From assembly GCF_000699445.3 (NCBI RefSeq), contig NC_067198.1:45566691-45630690 (forward strand): DNA of 64,000 bases, written 5' to 3'. A program made the translations under genes and the position numbers. This document shows, in pieces, positions 29,701 through 44,700 of this stretch; positions within the stretch are counted from its first letter, which is position 1; the number at the start of each line of letters is the position of its first letter. The notes beneath the pieces are model-generated. The model was given only the letters and a program-made list of their open reading frames with translations, was not told the DNA's origin and searched no databases. Origin of the DNA: Schistosoma haematobium (Eukaryota; Platyhelminthes; Trematoda; Strigeidida; Schistosomatidae).

Positions 29701-32700
29701 TGGATGTACACACTATATATGGGTGCTCAAAGGAAAGTAGTTGGAGCACTATTTTCGATCTTTTAAGTCAGTATTTCAATGTTTAATAGTTTGAATACTA
29801 TGTCACATGTTTGAACTGTTGACAATAGATGTTACGATTATATGCTTGAGATCAACTAGAGAATTATTGAAAGCTAATTCTACACAATTAAAACATCAGT
29901 GAATTTCTATTATTGCAAAACGACCAACAAACGCTGTCGGTGATATCTGTCTTACCCTTGATACTGTTGAAGCCCTTCATTTACAGTTTCTCGCTAGAAT
30001 TTATCTAAAATTAGCCGTAAATGACTTATAAAATTGAGATATTTACCATTTATTGATCACTTGATCTATAAGATTCGATTAATACTAAAGGACTTGACAA
30101 ACATAACGTTTGTAATTACCCACTCATTACTTATCGATATGTCCCGAACTAAAAATGAACTAGATACCTGGTGTTTCATAGCCTTCAATAGTTTTTTTTA
30201 AAGGACTTCATTTCAAGACGATATAAAGGGTGTCCAAACCAAGGTGAAGTTTATCAAGATATCTTATTCTTTCAAAAAACTTCATTAAACGTGTGTAATC
30301 AATCAAAATAGGCAACAACCAAGTCTTGATCTAAGATTCCTGATCACATTCATAATAATAATGGAAATTATGTATGTCACAACTATTGATATGTTGATTA
30401 TTGGTTTTCGTTTTTTTTGTGTTTCAGAGGATATCAATCGTCCTGGTTTACTTTCAGTACTCATGTCTAGTTTTGATGCTTGTTTAACTACATACAATAC
30501 ACCTACTTCTAAATGGTCATCACAAATATCATTATCATCTAAACCGTCAATTGCGGTATCTAGACGTCGTCTTCTAACAGCTCTACAACATTTGCCTATT
30601 TTTCCATTAACTGATGGACAATGTATTCGTTTAAATGATAAACAGAAACATGTTTGGTCTAATGATATCCATCCAGTTGTTTTATTACCTCCGTGTCCAT
30701 CAGAAATCGCTTCCATGTTGATTGGAATCACATATGGTAGGTTAAAAGATCTTATTGTAGATGAGTCAGTTGATTTTTCTCCAATATTGTTTTAACCGTT
30801 TTATTGACAATGAATTCTGTAATTAACAGTTTTTCATTGAACTCTAGTGTTTTTTATCCCTCTTCTTTGTACTCATATGTACTCTAACACTGTACACTTT
30901 AACAATGGGTTCATTGTTCCAAGCTTCATTTAGTACTATGAAGGAGTGAAGATGTAGGCTATGATAAGGTGAATTCAATCAAGTGTTTGTCATTGGCTAA
31001 CTGATTATGACATTGGAGTGCAGGATGAGCGTTTCGTCCTATTTCAGTCAGTCAGTCAGTAACAACGTAGAACTTCATACATACGTACATCAGTTCGAGT
31101 TGCCACACCACATTAGCACAGAGATGCAGTTGTTGATTCAAATCCCATAGTGGTAAAGGTGGTAAGAGTATAAGCAGTAATCGGAAAGATTAGGGTTTGA
31201 AGATGTTATTCAAGGAGTATAATACAGTGAAATAAATTTGGAAAGAGAAAAAAAGAAAAGGCTATGAAGAATTCAGAAGATTAGAATTTGGGAGAACACA
31301 TAGTGGATGCACCCGTGTTATTGCGGACGGCTTCGAGCCATGTCATTCAAGGTCTCTAACCATAGGTTGCGATCGTCCTTCGGATCCCAACCAGATAGTC
31401 TACACCTACCAACACAACTCAGTCCACTTGTCAGTGACTTCATGGACTTGCGCCATGTTTTGGTGTGGCCGCCTCTAGCTTTCTTCCAACCTACTCCTAT
31501 ACCACTGAACATAGCACGTCGAGGCAGTCGTTGGTTTGGGCATACGTAACACGTGTCCCAGCCATCTCAACTGATGAAGTTTCACTACTTCATCAATTGA
31601 TTTGCTATCCTTACCTAGTACCCGTTTCCTAACAACTGTGTTACCTACTCGGTGGTCCCAGGATATACGAGCAATGTTTCGAAGACATCTATGATCGAAT
31701 ACTAGTAACCTACGGATGTCCTCTACTCTTACCGGCCATGTTTCACTGCCATAAAGTAGGATGGAACGAACTGCTGCGCGGTAAACTCGTCCTATTTCAT
31801 ACTGATCAGTTGGGTGTACTTGGATCTCAGAGTTGATGATTATTCTGTGATATATCCCAACAAAGATTAATCAGATTTCAGCCAAAATATCAACAACGAG
31901 ATAACCCAAAGCATTATAAGTTCAATCAATCATAAACAATTATGAGACATTAAAACTATTGTGGATGAAGAGGTTGTTCCAGATTCTGTTAGACAAATAA
32001 ATCTAGTTTTTCCAGATGTGTAGCTGTTGCTTCTGCAATATTGAGAAAATGGAATGTAACTGTTTTTGGCGACCTTATACTTACCTTGAAGATGACTTTG
32101 AACATAGAATCCTTTTTGATTGAGTGTCCCATGTTCACAAGGTATTCGATTATTGAGCCTCTTAGTGAACTGTTTCCACTTCATTTCAACCAAGCCAGAT
32201 AATCTCCTCAAATTCTTCGGGATAAAGTATAACCTATATACCTGGCTCTTCATGATTATGATAAATTTCACTGACTCCAAGTTGATGACAATTAACTGGT
32301 TGACTCTCATTATCAATCAGCACTTCAACACTAGAATTCGTTCATATATAATTTTGACGAGACTATAGTTTATGGACGCCCTTTGAACGAATCTTAAGTG
32401 ACCTTGGGAAATATTAGCCGATCAGCGAACAGTAGGTATAGAGTAAAAATAAATCATACAAATTCAAAGAAATAAATTGGTTACACTTCTTTAACGTGGT
32501 TCAAAAACTTGTCAAGGTTAAAAAGAGGTTCAGAGGTTCTAAAATCGCAATGCATGCAGTAGAGGAAATCATTCATATGGCTACGGAATAGTCGGCCTCT
32601 GGAGCCACTATAAAGTCTCAGAAACTCTCAGTCTCGACCACATAGCTTCAATATTGTTTGTGTGCTCTCCGGTTGTTGAGTACACAAAATACCACTTGTG

Positions 32701-35700
32701 GATAACGACACGATGTACATAACCAAGCCTATGTAGGAGTCTGTACGCTCTCCAAACATCCGTATATATTGTAGTACCTGGCTGCAGCCAGTGTTACTGG
32801 TGCTTTTTTTTTTTATCCAGTTCGCATTAATTGTCGTAATTTGCCTTAGTTAGGAATTATATATGGGGTTTTCATCACGAACTGACATCAGCTATAATGT
32901 CAGGAGTTTATTTAACCAAAAGGATGAAAAGCTTTCGCGTTAAAATCCGAGATCTATTATCTTATACCTGATTGATTCGTCCACAAATTATAGTCTCGCT
33001 GTTTTATTTGTTATAGCCGCTCAATTATCACGTTTTAGACCGATCGTACGTTAGCATTAAGCACTGAATTTGGCGCCATAATCTTCAAATCTCTCAAACG
33101 CTTCTGATTGTCTCATTCATAAATCATAATCTCACCATAATTTTTCCTTCACTTATCGTTTTTTTCTCTTCTTTTTATAGATGATTATATTCAATTAATA
33201 GAGAAATTAGGACCATTAATTGAACCAGATGCTTTTCAATCTAATCAAATTAATTATCATAAAGATTATTCCACTTTATTAACTGATCAATCACCAATTG
33301 GATTAGGTTTACAAATAGCTTATCCTTCTATTGTTTTTACAAAATGGATTATTCCATATTTAAAGGTAAAACAATCCAATGATAATTTTATGAATGTATC
33401 AATGATACAAATGAATTGGTATATAACTGTAGCACAATTTTATACTTCAATTCATTTCAATAAAAGTCATTATCAAATAGAAAATATTAATGAATTTTCA
33501 ACTATTCTACCAATTGTTGTTTCAAATAAATTTGGAGAAAATTCTATTCTACCAGCATTATGTGATTATTATGAAAATGGATTACAACGTGATCAACCAA
33601 TTATTTTACCTCCAGCTACTTTTACTATCGCTTCATCATTATGTTCATCAAATGGTACAATGGAATTATCATCATCATCTTCTTCATCATCAGTAAATAT
33701 GGATAGAAATTTTATGGAACAATTAGAAGTTGATTTATTCACATTTTTAATTGAACAAATAAATGATTCTGATTGTATGTATACTGTGTCACCAAAATAT
33801 TTTCAAGGTTTTTCAACGAATCCACAACAAGCTTCTCGATGGTATGATCTATTTTCAAAAGCTGGTTAGTTTACTCCTTTTTCTTTTTAATTATTCAGTT
33901 ACTTCACAGATTGAAATCATGAGTCAATTGAAGCTAGACCACCATGAAAAACATGGAAGCACTGGACGGACGTTTCGTTCTAGTATGGGACTTCTGAGCA
34001 GTGCGCATCCACGATCCTGCACCCCGCGAGATTCGAATCCAGGATTTATCAGTCTCGCGCCAAGCGCTTAGCCAACTAGACCACTGAGCTGGTCGGCATC
34101 CAACGGTGTTAATGTCTAACTTTAACCAATCCATGAAGTTGCGCCACCGTATACCATTGTCTTCAGTGAACTAATATCTCACAACAGACCTGGTTGAACT
34201 CCACTGGTAACGGTTTCTCATTAAAACTCCAGGAGTATCTCGCGCCTGGCGCGAGACCGATAGGTCCTGGGTTTGAATCTCGCGGGGTGCGGGATCGTGG
34301 ATGCACACTGCCGAAGAGTCCCATACTAGGACAAAACGGCCGTCCAGTGCTTCCAGGTTTTTCATGGTGGTCTAGCTTCAATTGACTCATGATTTCAATC
34401 TGTGGAATTTCTAAAATCTCCATAAACTCCTTCTGATATTCAGTTACTTATTTATTTTTACTGTTATTATCAAATTCAATCAGTTAGTCTATCACAACAT
34501 GGGACCAGGCACATATGTGTAGCGGTCCAAGTTGCTATATCTCATTAGCACGATAAGATGAACATCAAATTCCTAGAAGTAATTCATTCAATGGTAGTAA
34601 TATACAAAAGAAAAATTTCATATGAGGATATAGTACAGGAAGAAAGAATTAGTTCGCAGAAAGAAAGATATGAAGCGATTTTAGTCTGCTAGTTTAAGAG
34701 AAGATAGAGAGTGTATACACCGACGCCATTGTGATCGATTCTGAGCCATTTCACTAAGAGTCTCAAACCATTGGTTACGATAGTCACGCGGACCCCAACC
34801 AAGTGGTCTGCATCTACCAACACGGTTCAGACTAGAGGTTAGTGACTCCAAGCACTGATGCCACGTTTTGGTTTGGCTGCCCCTAACTTCCTTCTAGCTA
34901 TCCCCAACACCAGTTAGCATTGCGCGTCGTGGTAATCGGTGTTCGGGCATACGTAACACGTGGCCCAACCATCTCAGTCGATGAAGATTCACAACCGCGT
35001 CAACTGATTTACCATCATTCCTTAATACCCTGTGTCTAACCTCACTATTACTTACCCGGTGATCTCAGCAGATGCGAGCAATATTTCTAAGACCGACCGT
35101 TGTTACTTCCTTGACGTGGTGGTCGCGCTTGCCTATCGTGATGAACTAATCGAGATATACTGGCTAGAACAAACGCTCCTCGAAGTCTTACTATGACAGA
35201 CAGGTCGGTTGAAGAACGGTAAGACTAAAAACAACAAACCCAAGGTCCGAGGACGAAGCCGTACAACTGACTGTACACAAGTGTGACGACAATAAGGTGT
35301 TCCCTTCAAACAACTAAGAATAGCAGCGATGCTGCCTTCCCACAAGGAGGGGTGGGGTTGGAAAAGGTCGACCCTAAATATGCACATCTCGCCTTATTCA
35401 ACAGATATTCGTCTCCAACAGTTAGGTCTCAACAAGTAACAGAGCTAACACGAAAATCACTCACAAACAGGTCGTGTGTGACCGGTCTCAAGTTATTATG
35501 CCTTGGGCACTGCGTTCATGCTCTCAGGTCGATAAGACCACCCTTAGTCCAATTTCTTTTTCAGGTACATCCAGAAGAGCCGTTCCACGGTGTGGACAAC
35601 CGGGAAGTGATAACCGCCCCCATACTTCTAACAGCACTCAAGACTGACTGACTGATGGTCTGACTGATCAAGTTAAAAATTCGTTACCTTTGTTAATAAT

Positions 35701-38700
35701 TCAAAGACTACTCGTAACTATGTAGATAGCTGTTAATATCAAATAAAAAACTGCAAATGTCATATTCTTACATACTGATCACTATTATACTATTTACTAT
35801 TGTTAATTTACACCTAATTTATTAGTTACAGTCTCTTCCACTCACAGCCACTTTTGATCTGATCTTTTATAATTGTTATTTTCTATCTTATGGTATGATG
35901 CTGTTTGATTTATTTGTATATAAACTAAGTATATCTAAAATATATTATTTATATAGTGGAAGCTTAGATTGTGTTCTGGACTCAGCGGACAGAGTTAGGC
36001 AAGAACAACTAATATGGACTCAGAATTGACTTTAGGCTGCTCGTGATGGGTAACGCACCATTGGTTTGGCACAGTGCCAAGTTCGTATAAGTCAGTGTTC
36101 AATTTGAGATCATATTACGTGATAAATTAACTGGGCAAAAGTCATAACAATTTTATTCTGACTAACAATTGAATTTGCATAGCTGAATTTTATGTTACAT
36201 TGTTTTGTCCCTTTTCTCCTTCTTTTTTTTGCTTACATTTACTAGGTGTGTGCACTTTATTGTCTGTTCACAAAATCAAGTATTTTTATCAAGTATCTGG
36301 TACAACTTTAACATCAGTAAAAACTTCTAAACATGATGTTACATCATCAAGTATATTAAAAGATGCAATATCTTTACCAATAAATCATCGTTTACAAAAG
36401 TCAATCACTGATGCATTACACAAACAGGGTTTAACATTGTCAATCATGAATACACCATTAATTAACAATAGTACTATATATTTGATTGAAGATTATACTT
36501 CACCTGGTATTGATCTACTTCTAACCTGTATTGCACGACTTCAAGGTAAATTAATGGGAAAAGAAATGGCTGAACGTTTAAGCTGTCTACTACATGATAA
36601 TTGGTCTTCATATAGTCCGTAAGCTAATTTCTTGTATGTTTGTTTTTCACCGATCATAACTAAAAATGTTCAATATTGTACTTGTAAGTGAATTCGTCAT
36701 GCGGTTGTGTTGTTCTATTTGATAGTGATATCTATCGATCATTGAGCATTAGTGATGAATTTCATGTTTATCTTTTCGTTAATAGTTAACAAACTGGATA
36801 TACTCTACAAAGAGAGTCTTTTGTTAACAACTTCCAACCCGACACATTACAAACTTGGTCAACAAAATTCATGACTCATTGATTAATCAATTTCAATATT
36901 TCAGTCCTATAGGTGTGAACAGCTGTGATTGAAACTAGCATACGATCTAGATCCAGATTTTTCTTGCTGACTTCTGTCAAACATCTATCATTTGATTTTA
37001 ATTATTATTTCATGTTTATTCAATTATTTGTTGTAGGTATTTGTACAGTTTGAAGACAGATTTTGCGACAAGTTAATATTCACTGAATTGGAAACTGTAA
37101 ATAAGTGGATTTATATCGGGGACGTTAGTGAATATCTTTCTCATTCTAGTTCAAATTGATAACTTTCACATTTTGTTCATTCTTACAGTACTGTAACCCT
37201 GAATTGAAGTTTAGTATCACAAATTTTATAACTACGTTTAAGTTTTTTTTATCTAGATTGAATAATCTTAGTCGTAAACAGACAATTAACTTGTTCATCA
37301 CTTCCCTAGTTTTCGTTTCGTTCTCCTATTGACAAAAGTTTGCGGGTTCGTGGATGCGCACTGCTGAGGAGTCCCATACTAGGACGAAACGGTCGTCCAG
37401 TGCTTCCAGGTTTTCAATGGTGGTCTAGCTTCAACTGACTCATGATTTCAACCTGTGAAATAAATAATTTGTTCAATTGAACAAACCTTCATGAAATTAT
37501 ACAATAGATTGTAATAATGCTACAACAGTACCAACAACTCGTAATGGCAATAATAATAAATTTATGTAATATTATATGTCCAGTACTATATGGAATTCAT
37601 ATTTCAACTCTTAAACACACTTATGTCCTTGTAGCTGAATTGTTATCAGTAGTCCTTATAAAAATAGTCTAAGAAAGACTTGAGTATGGTGGAGAAGATT
37701 CTACGACAGGCCCAAAATACACAAACCGAACATTCCACTACGTCCAATAGTAGCACTCCCCGGAACGCCAACGTACAATTTGTCAAAAGAAATTTCACGA
37801 ATACTGAGACATCTAGTAGATTCAGCCAAACACTCCATCAAATCCCCAACACAATTCTTGGACCAAATTAGGGACATTCAAATCAACAACGACGAACTCA
37901 TGATATCCTTCGACGTAACTGCATTGTTCACCTCAATTGAACCACAGTTAGCAAAAGAAACTATATCCCTACTACTCAACAACGACACAAATCTCACCAA
38001 ATACACGACGCTTCAAATTCAAAGTATACTGGAGCTCATCGATTTATGCCTAACAACATATTTTCAATTCAACAACAAAATCTACAAACAAACAAAAGGG
38101 ACACCAATGGGATCACCAATATCAGGACTGATCGCAGAAGCAGTGATGCAAAGACTAGAAGCCACGATATTACCAGTGATCAAGCCAAAAATTTGGATTC
38201 GCTACGTAGACGACACCTTCGTCATCGTCAAAAAGGATGAACTGGAAAACACATACAAACTGATCAACAACGTTTTCAATGACATCAAGTTCACAATGGA
38301 ACAGGAGTCAAACAACCAACTAGCATTTTTGGATATATTGATCACTAGAACTGATACAGGAAAACTGGAAACTCAAGTATATAGGAAACCAACCCATACA
38401 GATCAAATTCTCAACTACAACAGCAACAACCCAAGGGCTCACAAAATCAACTGCGTACACACATTGTTCAAGAGGGCGAGGACACACTGCAGCACACTGG
38501 CAGCACGAAGAAATGAAGAGAAATACCTGAAGGACATATTTCAAAAGAACGGCTACCCAATCAACTTTATCAAAAAGCACCAACGGCACACAGCATCACA
38601 ACCCAAGTCAGGCACAAAAATCAGTAAAAGGATCACCCTACCGTACATACAAGGAATATCAGAAACTGCAACGAGACTGCTGAAAACCTTCGGGATGGGT

Positions 38701-41700
38701 GTGGCACACAAACCAACAAAATCACTACAATCAATCTTATGCAAACCAAAAGATGAAATAACAAAGGAGAACAAATCAAACATTATCTACAAAATAAATT
38801 GTACCAACTGCGACAAACACTACATCGGACAAAGCGGACGTCCCCTCCACCTACGCCTACATGAACATCAATTAGCAGTCAAACGCCATGATATTTCTTC
38901 ACTTATTTCAATACACGCGGACAACAGCGGACACTCATTCGATTGGAAAAATGTAGAAATCTTAGACAGAGGAAATTCCAAAAACACAAGAAAATTTTTA
39001 GAAGCCTGGCACTCAGGTCAATCAGCAATCAACAAGCACATCAAAATCGATCCAATTTATCAACCAATCAGGAAAATTATGCACAAATATAGGAACAAAA
39101 ATCAAAACAATGGAAGACACAACCAAAACAAAGAAGTAAACAATGACAAATTTAAGGTCAACAAGAACCAATCAACATCGAGGTGCACAGAACAAGCTGT
39201 GAAACACATATGGAGAAATTCGAACACTTCACTTCTATCTGAAGTTTGTACTGATGATGTCGTTCAGAAGAACGATGAAAGCTCCACGACCAAACCATCC
39301 AGCTCAGAGGACAAAACTCCATCAAAAAGACTTGAGTAGTTTGAAAGAAGGCTAAGGGTGACCAAATAAAAATTTGGCTTTAGTCCATGAATTTATCGGC
39401 TGTTGAAGCAAACTGTGTTAGTAGTTTCGGACGATTTGATAGGAGTTCGTGCGATTATCATGATCATTGGTCAGAGACTTGGTGTGATATGTTTTAGGAT
39501 AGATCTCACTAACACAAACGTATTCATTCTTTACTCCCGCTCCGGACATTTTATTTTATATTATTTTAACACATAGATATTAGTACAAGGGGGCACCAAA
39601 TACATATGCGCCACACAAATCTCATTTGATATGTGTGAGGGCTGTGATACTGCCCGGGTGCCCAAACCGAAGCAAGTGGTTTTCATAGGGGGCCACTCCC
39701 CGAGCCTTGCACCTAAAGGTCTGATCCACAAGGCAGTGGAGCATTGTAAGGAGATGCAGTCCGATGGAAGCCAGTGACCAACGACTGGTTCATACGCCAT
39801 TTGTTCCCGCAGGATACTGGAGCCCATGTGTACTATTGGTTTGTGATCCGGTTAAAGCGCCGGGCATTCGCTTTTTGTCCTCTCAATTTCGTAAACAACA
39901 CCGGTGCCACGAAAAGGCAGTGAGTAGGACTTCCGTGCCAGAGGCTATATACGCGTGGTTGTGAGAGAGCATTTCTAGAGGGAGAGCGGATTCTCCCCAC
40001 TCTTGGCCGTACCAGGGCATTTGGGAGCCTCCAGACACAATTTTTTCCGCGGATTTATTCTCTCTTCGCAAATTATATTCTCAATTACTAATCTCTTTAC
40101 TACTAGTTATACTCTTAGTACTTCTAATATTCTAGCATTTCTCTTGATAATTTGATCTTGGTAGTCTGATTTGGCATGAGAATTTACAAGTGTTACAGAT
40201 ATGTACCCAGTTCTACGTTGCTTTTATTTGATTGATCAGCGGATACTTGATCTTCAAGCTTGCAGTTCCTTTGTAGTTGTGGTCACTTACAATTCATGTC
40301 AAGGATCAGATCATTGAATTGAAATTCAGTGGTTCATATTTATGACACAGTCACATTTATTGATCACCACCAGTAAAATTGTGAAATTAATCGAGTCAAT
40401 TCATTTATCTAATTATCATGAGTGTATAGTTTGTTAAATTTAATTTAGGAAATTTTGTAATACACTTATCTTTTTGCCTTAATTTTTTTCAGAGTTCAAT
40501 CTGCATTATTCACTCGTATAAAATCTCAAAATGATTCATTGGATAAATTGGATTCAAGCGCAAATGATGAATTACCTACTACTATTATTACTACTAATGA
40601 TACATTACATTATTTAGATTATTCATCTTGGTTATATAAACTACGTGAAACTGTTTGGTTACCAATTGAATCAACTACATTAACTACATCATCCTATCAA
40701 CTTATGTGTCCTATTGATTCACGAATGATTTATTCTCCTTCAGCATTTTATCAAATACAATTACAAAATACTCAATTATTTAAACTTCTTAAAGATACTT
40801 GTTATATTTGGTCACCTGGATCATATATTCTTAGTAATCCATTGAATAGTCAATTTACAAAATCTATTGGTCTTATTAATCAACCTGATCGTTCAACATT
40901 TGAAGTAAATTTGTAATTGTTGTTTGTTTGTGATAAAGTATATTTTTGAAATGATAGTGTATAACATATGTTGTTATTATTATATTGTTGTAAAGATGGT
41001 TGAATTTTATTAAGATGATGAATTGATCGAAGTTAGATAACCATTGAGCATCTGGAAGCACCAGACAACCGTTTCGTTCTAGTGTTATGACTCTTCGACA
41101 ATACCCATTTACAACCCAGCAATCTGGAACTAGACCCAGTATCTTCAATCTTGTAAGTTACTCAGTGAAAACAACGAGAAAGAGGTGCTCAATACCGTGG
41201 ATTGATTAAAATTATACATAATACACCGATGAATCGATTTTCATCTGATTTCATCGTCAGGATGACCCAATATATGAAATTAACGTAACTACACGAAGTG
41301 GATGTTGAACTGAACTGTGTTTGCAGATAGAGGCTATCTAGTTAGTACAACAAGTTCGTCTGTTGCTTCTTCCATTCTAACACAAAAGTTCCGTGTTCAA
41401 CACTAAATCCAGGATAGGTTACGTTACTTAATAACTTACATCTGTTACCCCTTGTGGAAGAGCATAGGCCTCTCACCGGCATTCCCCACCCAACTATGTC
41501 CTGGACAATCCTTTCCAGTTGCTATTCATCCTTTTCGTGTCTGCTTCTGATTCCCGACACAGCGTACTCCTTGGGCGTTTCCTTTCAGGATTCCAAGTTA
41601 GTGTTTGTTTCGTGTTGCAGTTTGATGTTTTACGGAATGCATTTTCTATCCACTCCCGACGTATTTGCCTAATTGCCTCCTCAGCTGGAAGCTGGTTTGT

Positions 41701-44700
41701 TCTCTCTCACAGTAGGCTGTTGCTGATGGTATTCGATCAACGGACATTGAGTATCTTATGTAAACAATTGTTTATGAGTGCATTTACTCTTTTGATGATG
41801 GTACGTGAATGTTTCCACATCCTCTAGAGTTTTTCCATCAAGTGTGATTGTGTTGATGTTCTCCGTGTTGTATTTGAGGATGTTGCTTTTTGCCTTGTGT
41901 AATGTTGAGGTCTACTGATGCATAGGTTGCTGCTGCTGCTACATTGGTTGTGTTGACCTGCATTCGTTGACGTTTATGGGATTGAGGGATTAGGTGATAT
42001 GCGAAGTCTAAATCGTCTAGTTGCATCCAAGCTGACCAATTCGGGCTAGTTAAATCGTAAAATTATCTTAAACGTTAAAGATAATGACTGATATTAATCG
42101 ATTAAATGAAATTGACATAAAATTTTGCGTGAAAATATTTCTCATAATATTTTGTTTCCAGTGAGTGTTATTTTTTCTCATTCTTTTTCCCACCTACTCC
42201 CTTCTCTACAGGCTTTAATGAAGTGTTTAGGTGAAAAAGTTAGAGACAATTCTATTGATTCTGTACACCTAACACCAGATCTTATGTTATTTATATATCG
42301 TACTGCTGTACAATATTATCTTCATGATGTCGTTGGTGATTATTCACGGACAATTGATTCAAGTACGGAGCATTCATTAATTGATTGGCTTCGGTTGGTA
42401 TTTGCAAATCCTACCTATCCATGTATTTTAGTTCAATGTCCAAATACGATGATAACACGAAAACCTATGCATAAGCGTCCACGTAGTGATACTACTACTG
42501 TCAATACTGATAATATTGATCTCTATGAAAGCAACGTTTATAAATGTCCTGTTTGCGAGGCGATGTCGAAATCATCAACTTCAATGAAAACAGTACCAGG
42601 AAAACGACGTCAACGGTCAAATGTTGATATAGACATTAGTGGCTGTAGCAGTGATGAAGTAGACCAGTCTACACCTGCATATCATTTGGTTGATATTGAT
42701 GTTGTTTGTTGGGAATCTGTTGTTATTGACAATCATTTACTCAACTCGAAATATTTAAATGATAACTGTAGCAGTGGTCTAGGAAATAACAATTCTGTGC
42801 ATAACACAGAAGATGAGGAAGAAGATACTGTTGAATATTTCAATGATCAATGTATACTGGTCAATTGTATTATGTCTGATGGGAACGAACAACCATACAT
42901 CCCTGTAAAAACTATAAATCGACCACGTGTATTTGTTTTATCGAAATGTTATGGTTCAGAATCTCGTCAATTTTTCATTGAAAAACTTGGTGTAAGTTGT
43001 TTTTATTATTAATAATGAGGATCATTTGTACTTCTTGTGTGCATTGTAAGATTCCATGGCCAAAGACTATACATTAACATAGTAAACATTTAGTATCATT
43101 TTGTAATGTGAAAGTTAGTGACCGAATGACAAAAAGTTTATCTTAAAAGGTTAACCACTATTCTATGTTCAACATATGCGTTATGTTAGTTAAAAAGAAA
43201 ACAACACAGATAAGGGTATTATGTATGTGTTTGAGTTTCAAGCTCATGAATTTATAATTGGCTACCAAATAGATGATTCGTTAAGTTCATCACGTGGATC
43301 ATGATAGTACGTCGAACACACTGAAGAACACCGAAGGTGGTTTATATTGGAATTTTATACCCTCAAATGCCCTGGTACAGCTGAGAGTGGAGAGAGTCAA
43401 CTCTCCTTCTCGAAATGCTCTCACATGGCCACGTGCATACAACCACCGACAAGGAAGTGTTACTCACTGCCTTCTCGAGGCAGTTAACTACTATGAATCC
43501 GATGTTCATCTTGTTGTGCTAATAAGGTATGGCAATTTGGACCCATGCACATATGTGCCTGATCCTACGTTGTAGCTGAATGACTGACTCTCGTGGCGGG
43601 GGTGTTGTTTACGAAATTGAAAGGACAGAAAGCGAATGTCCGGCGCTTTAACCGGGTTGATGGACACGGAAGGTCCACGTAAGGGAGTTGGAAAACCCTC
43701 ATTTTAAACCAATCGTGCACATAGGCTCCAGGATCCTGAAAGAACAAATGGTGTATGAACCTATTGTTGATCACTGGCTACCATGGGACTTCATCTCCTG
43801 ACATTGCTCCACTGCCTTGTGGATTAGACCTTTAGATCAAAGGCTCCGGGTGTGACCCCCTAAGAAAACCACTTGCCGCTGTCTGGGCACTCGGACAGTA
43901 TCCTAGCCCTCACACAAATCGAATGATTTATGTGTTTAAATAAATAATATATACTCGGCTTGTGTATCGAGTACATATTCTTATTCTAAGTGGAAGGCCT
44001 AGTGATTACCATTACTTAGTCGATCATTGAGTAATGGCTAATATCATGTTTGTCTAATTTTTCAGATTGATCAAATTCTACTCATCAATTTACAGTCTAA
44101 CTATTAATCTAAATGATTCAACATCATATGCACTAATATTTTAATATTAAATAGTTGGAGATAGTCATTAAGATACCCTTAGCCTCTAAGTTTCATGTTA
44201 GCTGTTACTCAATAGCAAATGATAACCGAACTCTTAAAAAAATTGATTGTGGGATTCGAACTTAAGTCAACCCTATTTCACAGTCTTAAGTGTTACCATT
44301 AAGTTGTTCAAGTTATCATAATTATCATTGTTTATTATAATTTTCAATGGTTAAGTTCATGAGTCAGTTGAAGCTAGACCACCATGAAAAACCTGGAGGC
44401 ACTGGACGGCCGTTTCGACCTATTGTAGGACTCCTCGGCAGTGCGCATCCACGACCCAGCCCCCTGCGAGATTCGAACCCAGGACCTACTGGTTTCGTGC
44501 AGGAGCACTTAATGACTAGACCACTGAGCCGGAATCCAACGGTGTTAATGTCTAATTTTAACTAATCCACGAAATTGAGCGACACATCCAACATTTTCTT
44601 CAGTGAGTTACTATCTCACAACAGACCGGGTTGAAACCAGTAGGTCCTGGGTTCGAGCCTCGCAGGGGGCGGGGTCGTGGATGTGCACTGCCGAGGAGTC

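Noticed and set aside
33366..33371. Internal donor GTAAAA in exon 16
   Set aside because: The frame continues with normal coding composition for 500 bp and no matching acceptor is needed.
33905..34437. Open frames with [21 protein letters not shown] starts
   Set aside because: They occur in every copy of the hammerhead/tRNA element and simply translate its antisense strand.
42575..42590. Zinc finger in exon 19 from CPVC
   Set aside because: No second Cys/His pair lies at a suitable distance.
44400..44560. Genuine tRNA gene
   Set aside because: A- and B-box-like sequences are present, but no cloverleaf with acceptor stem and anticodon arm can be drawn; it is a tRNA-derived promoter in a repeat.
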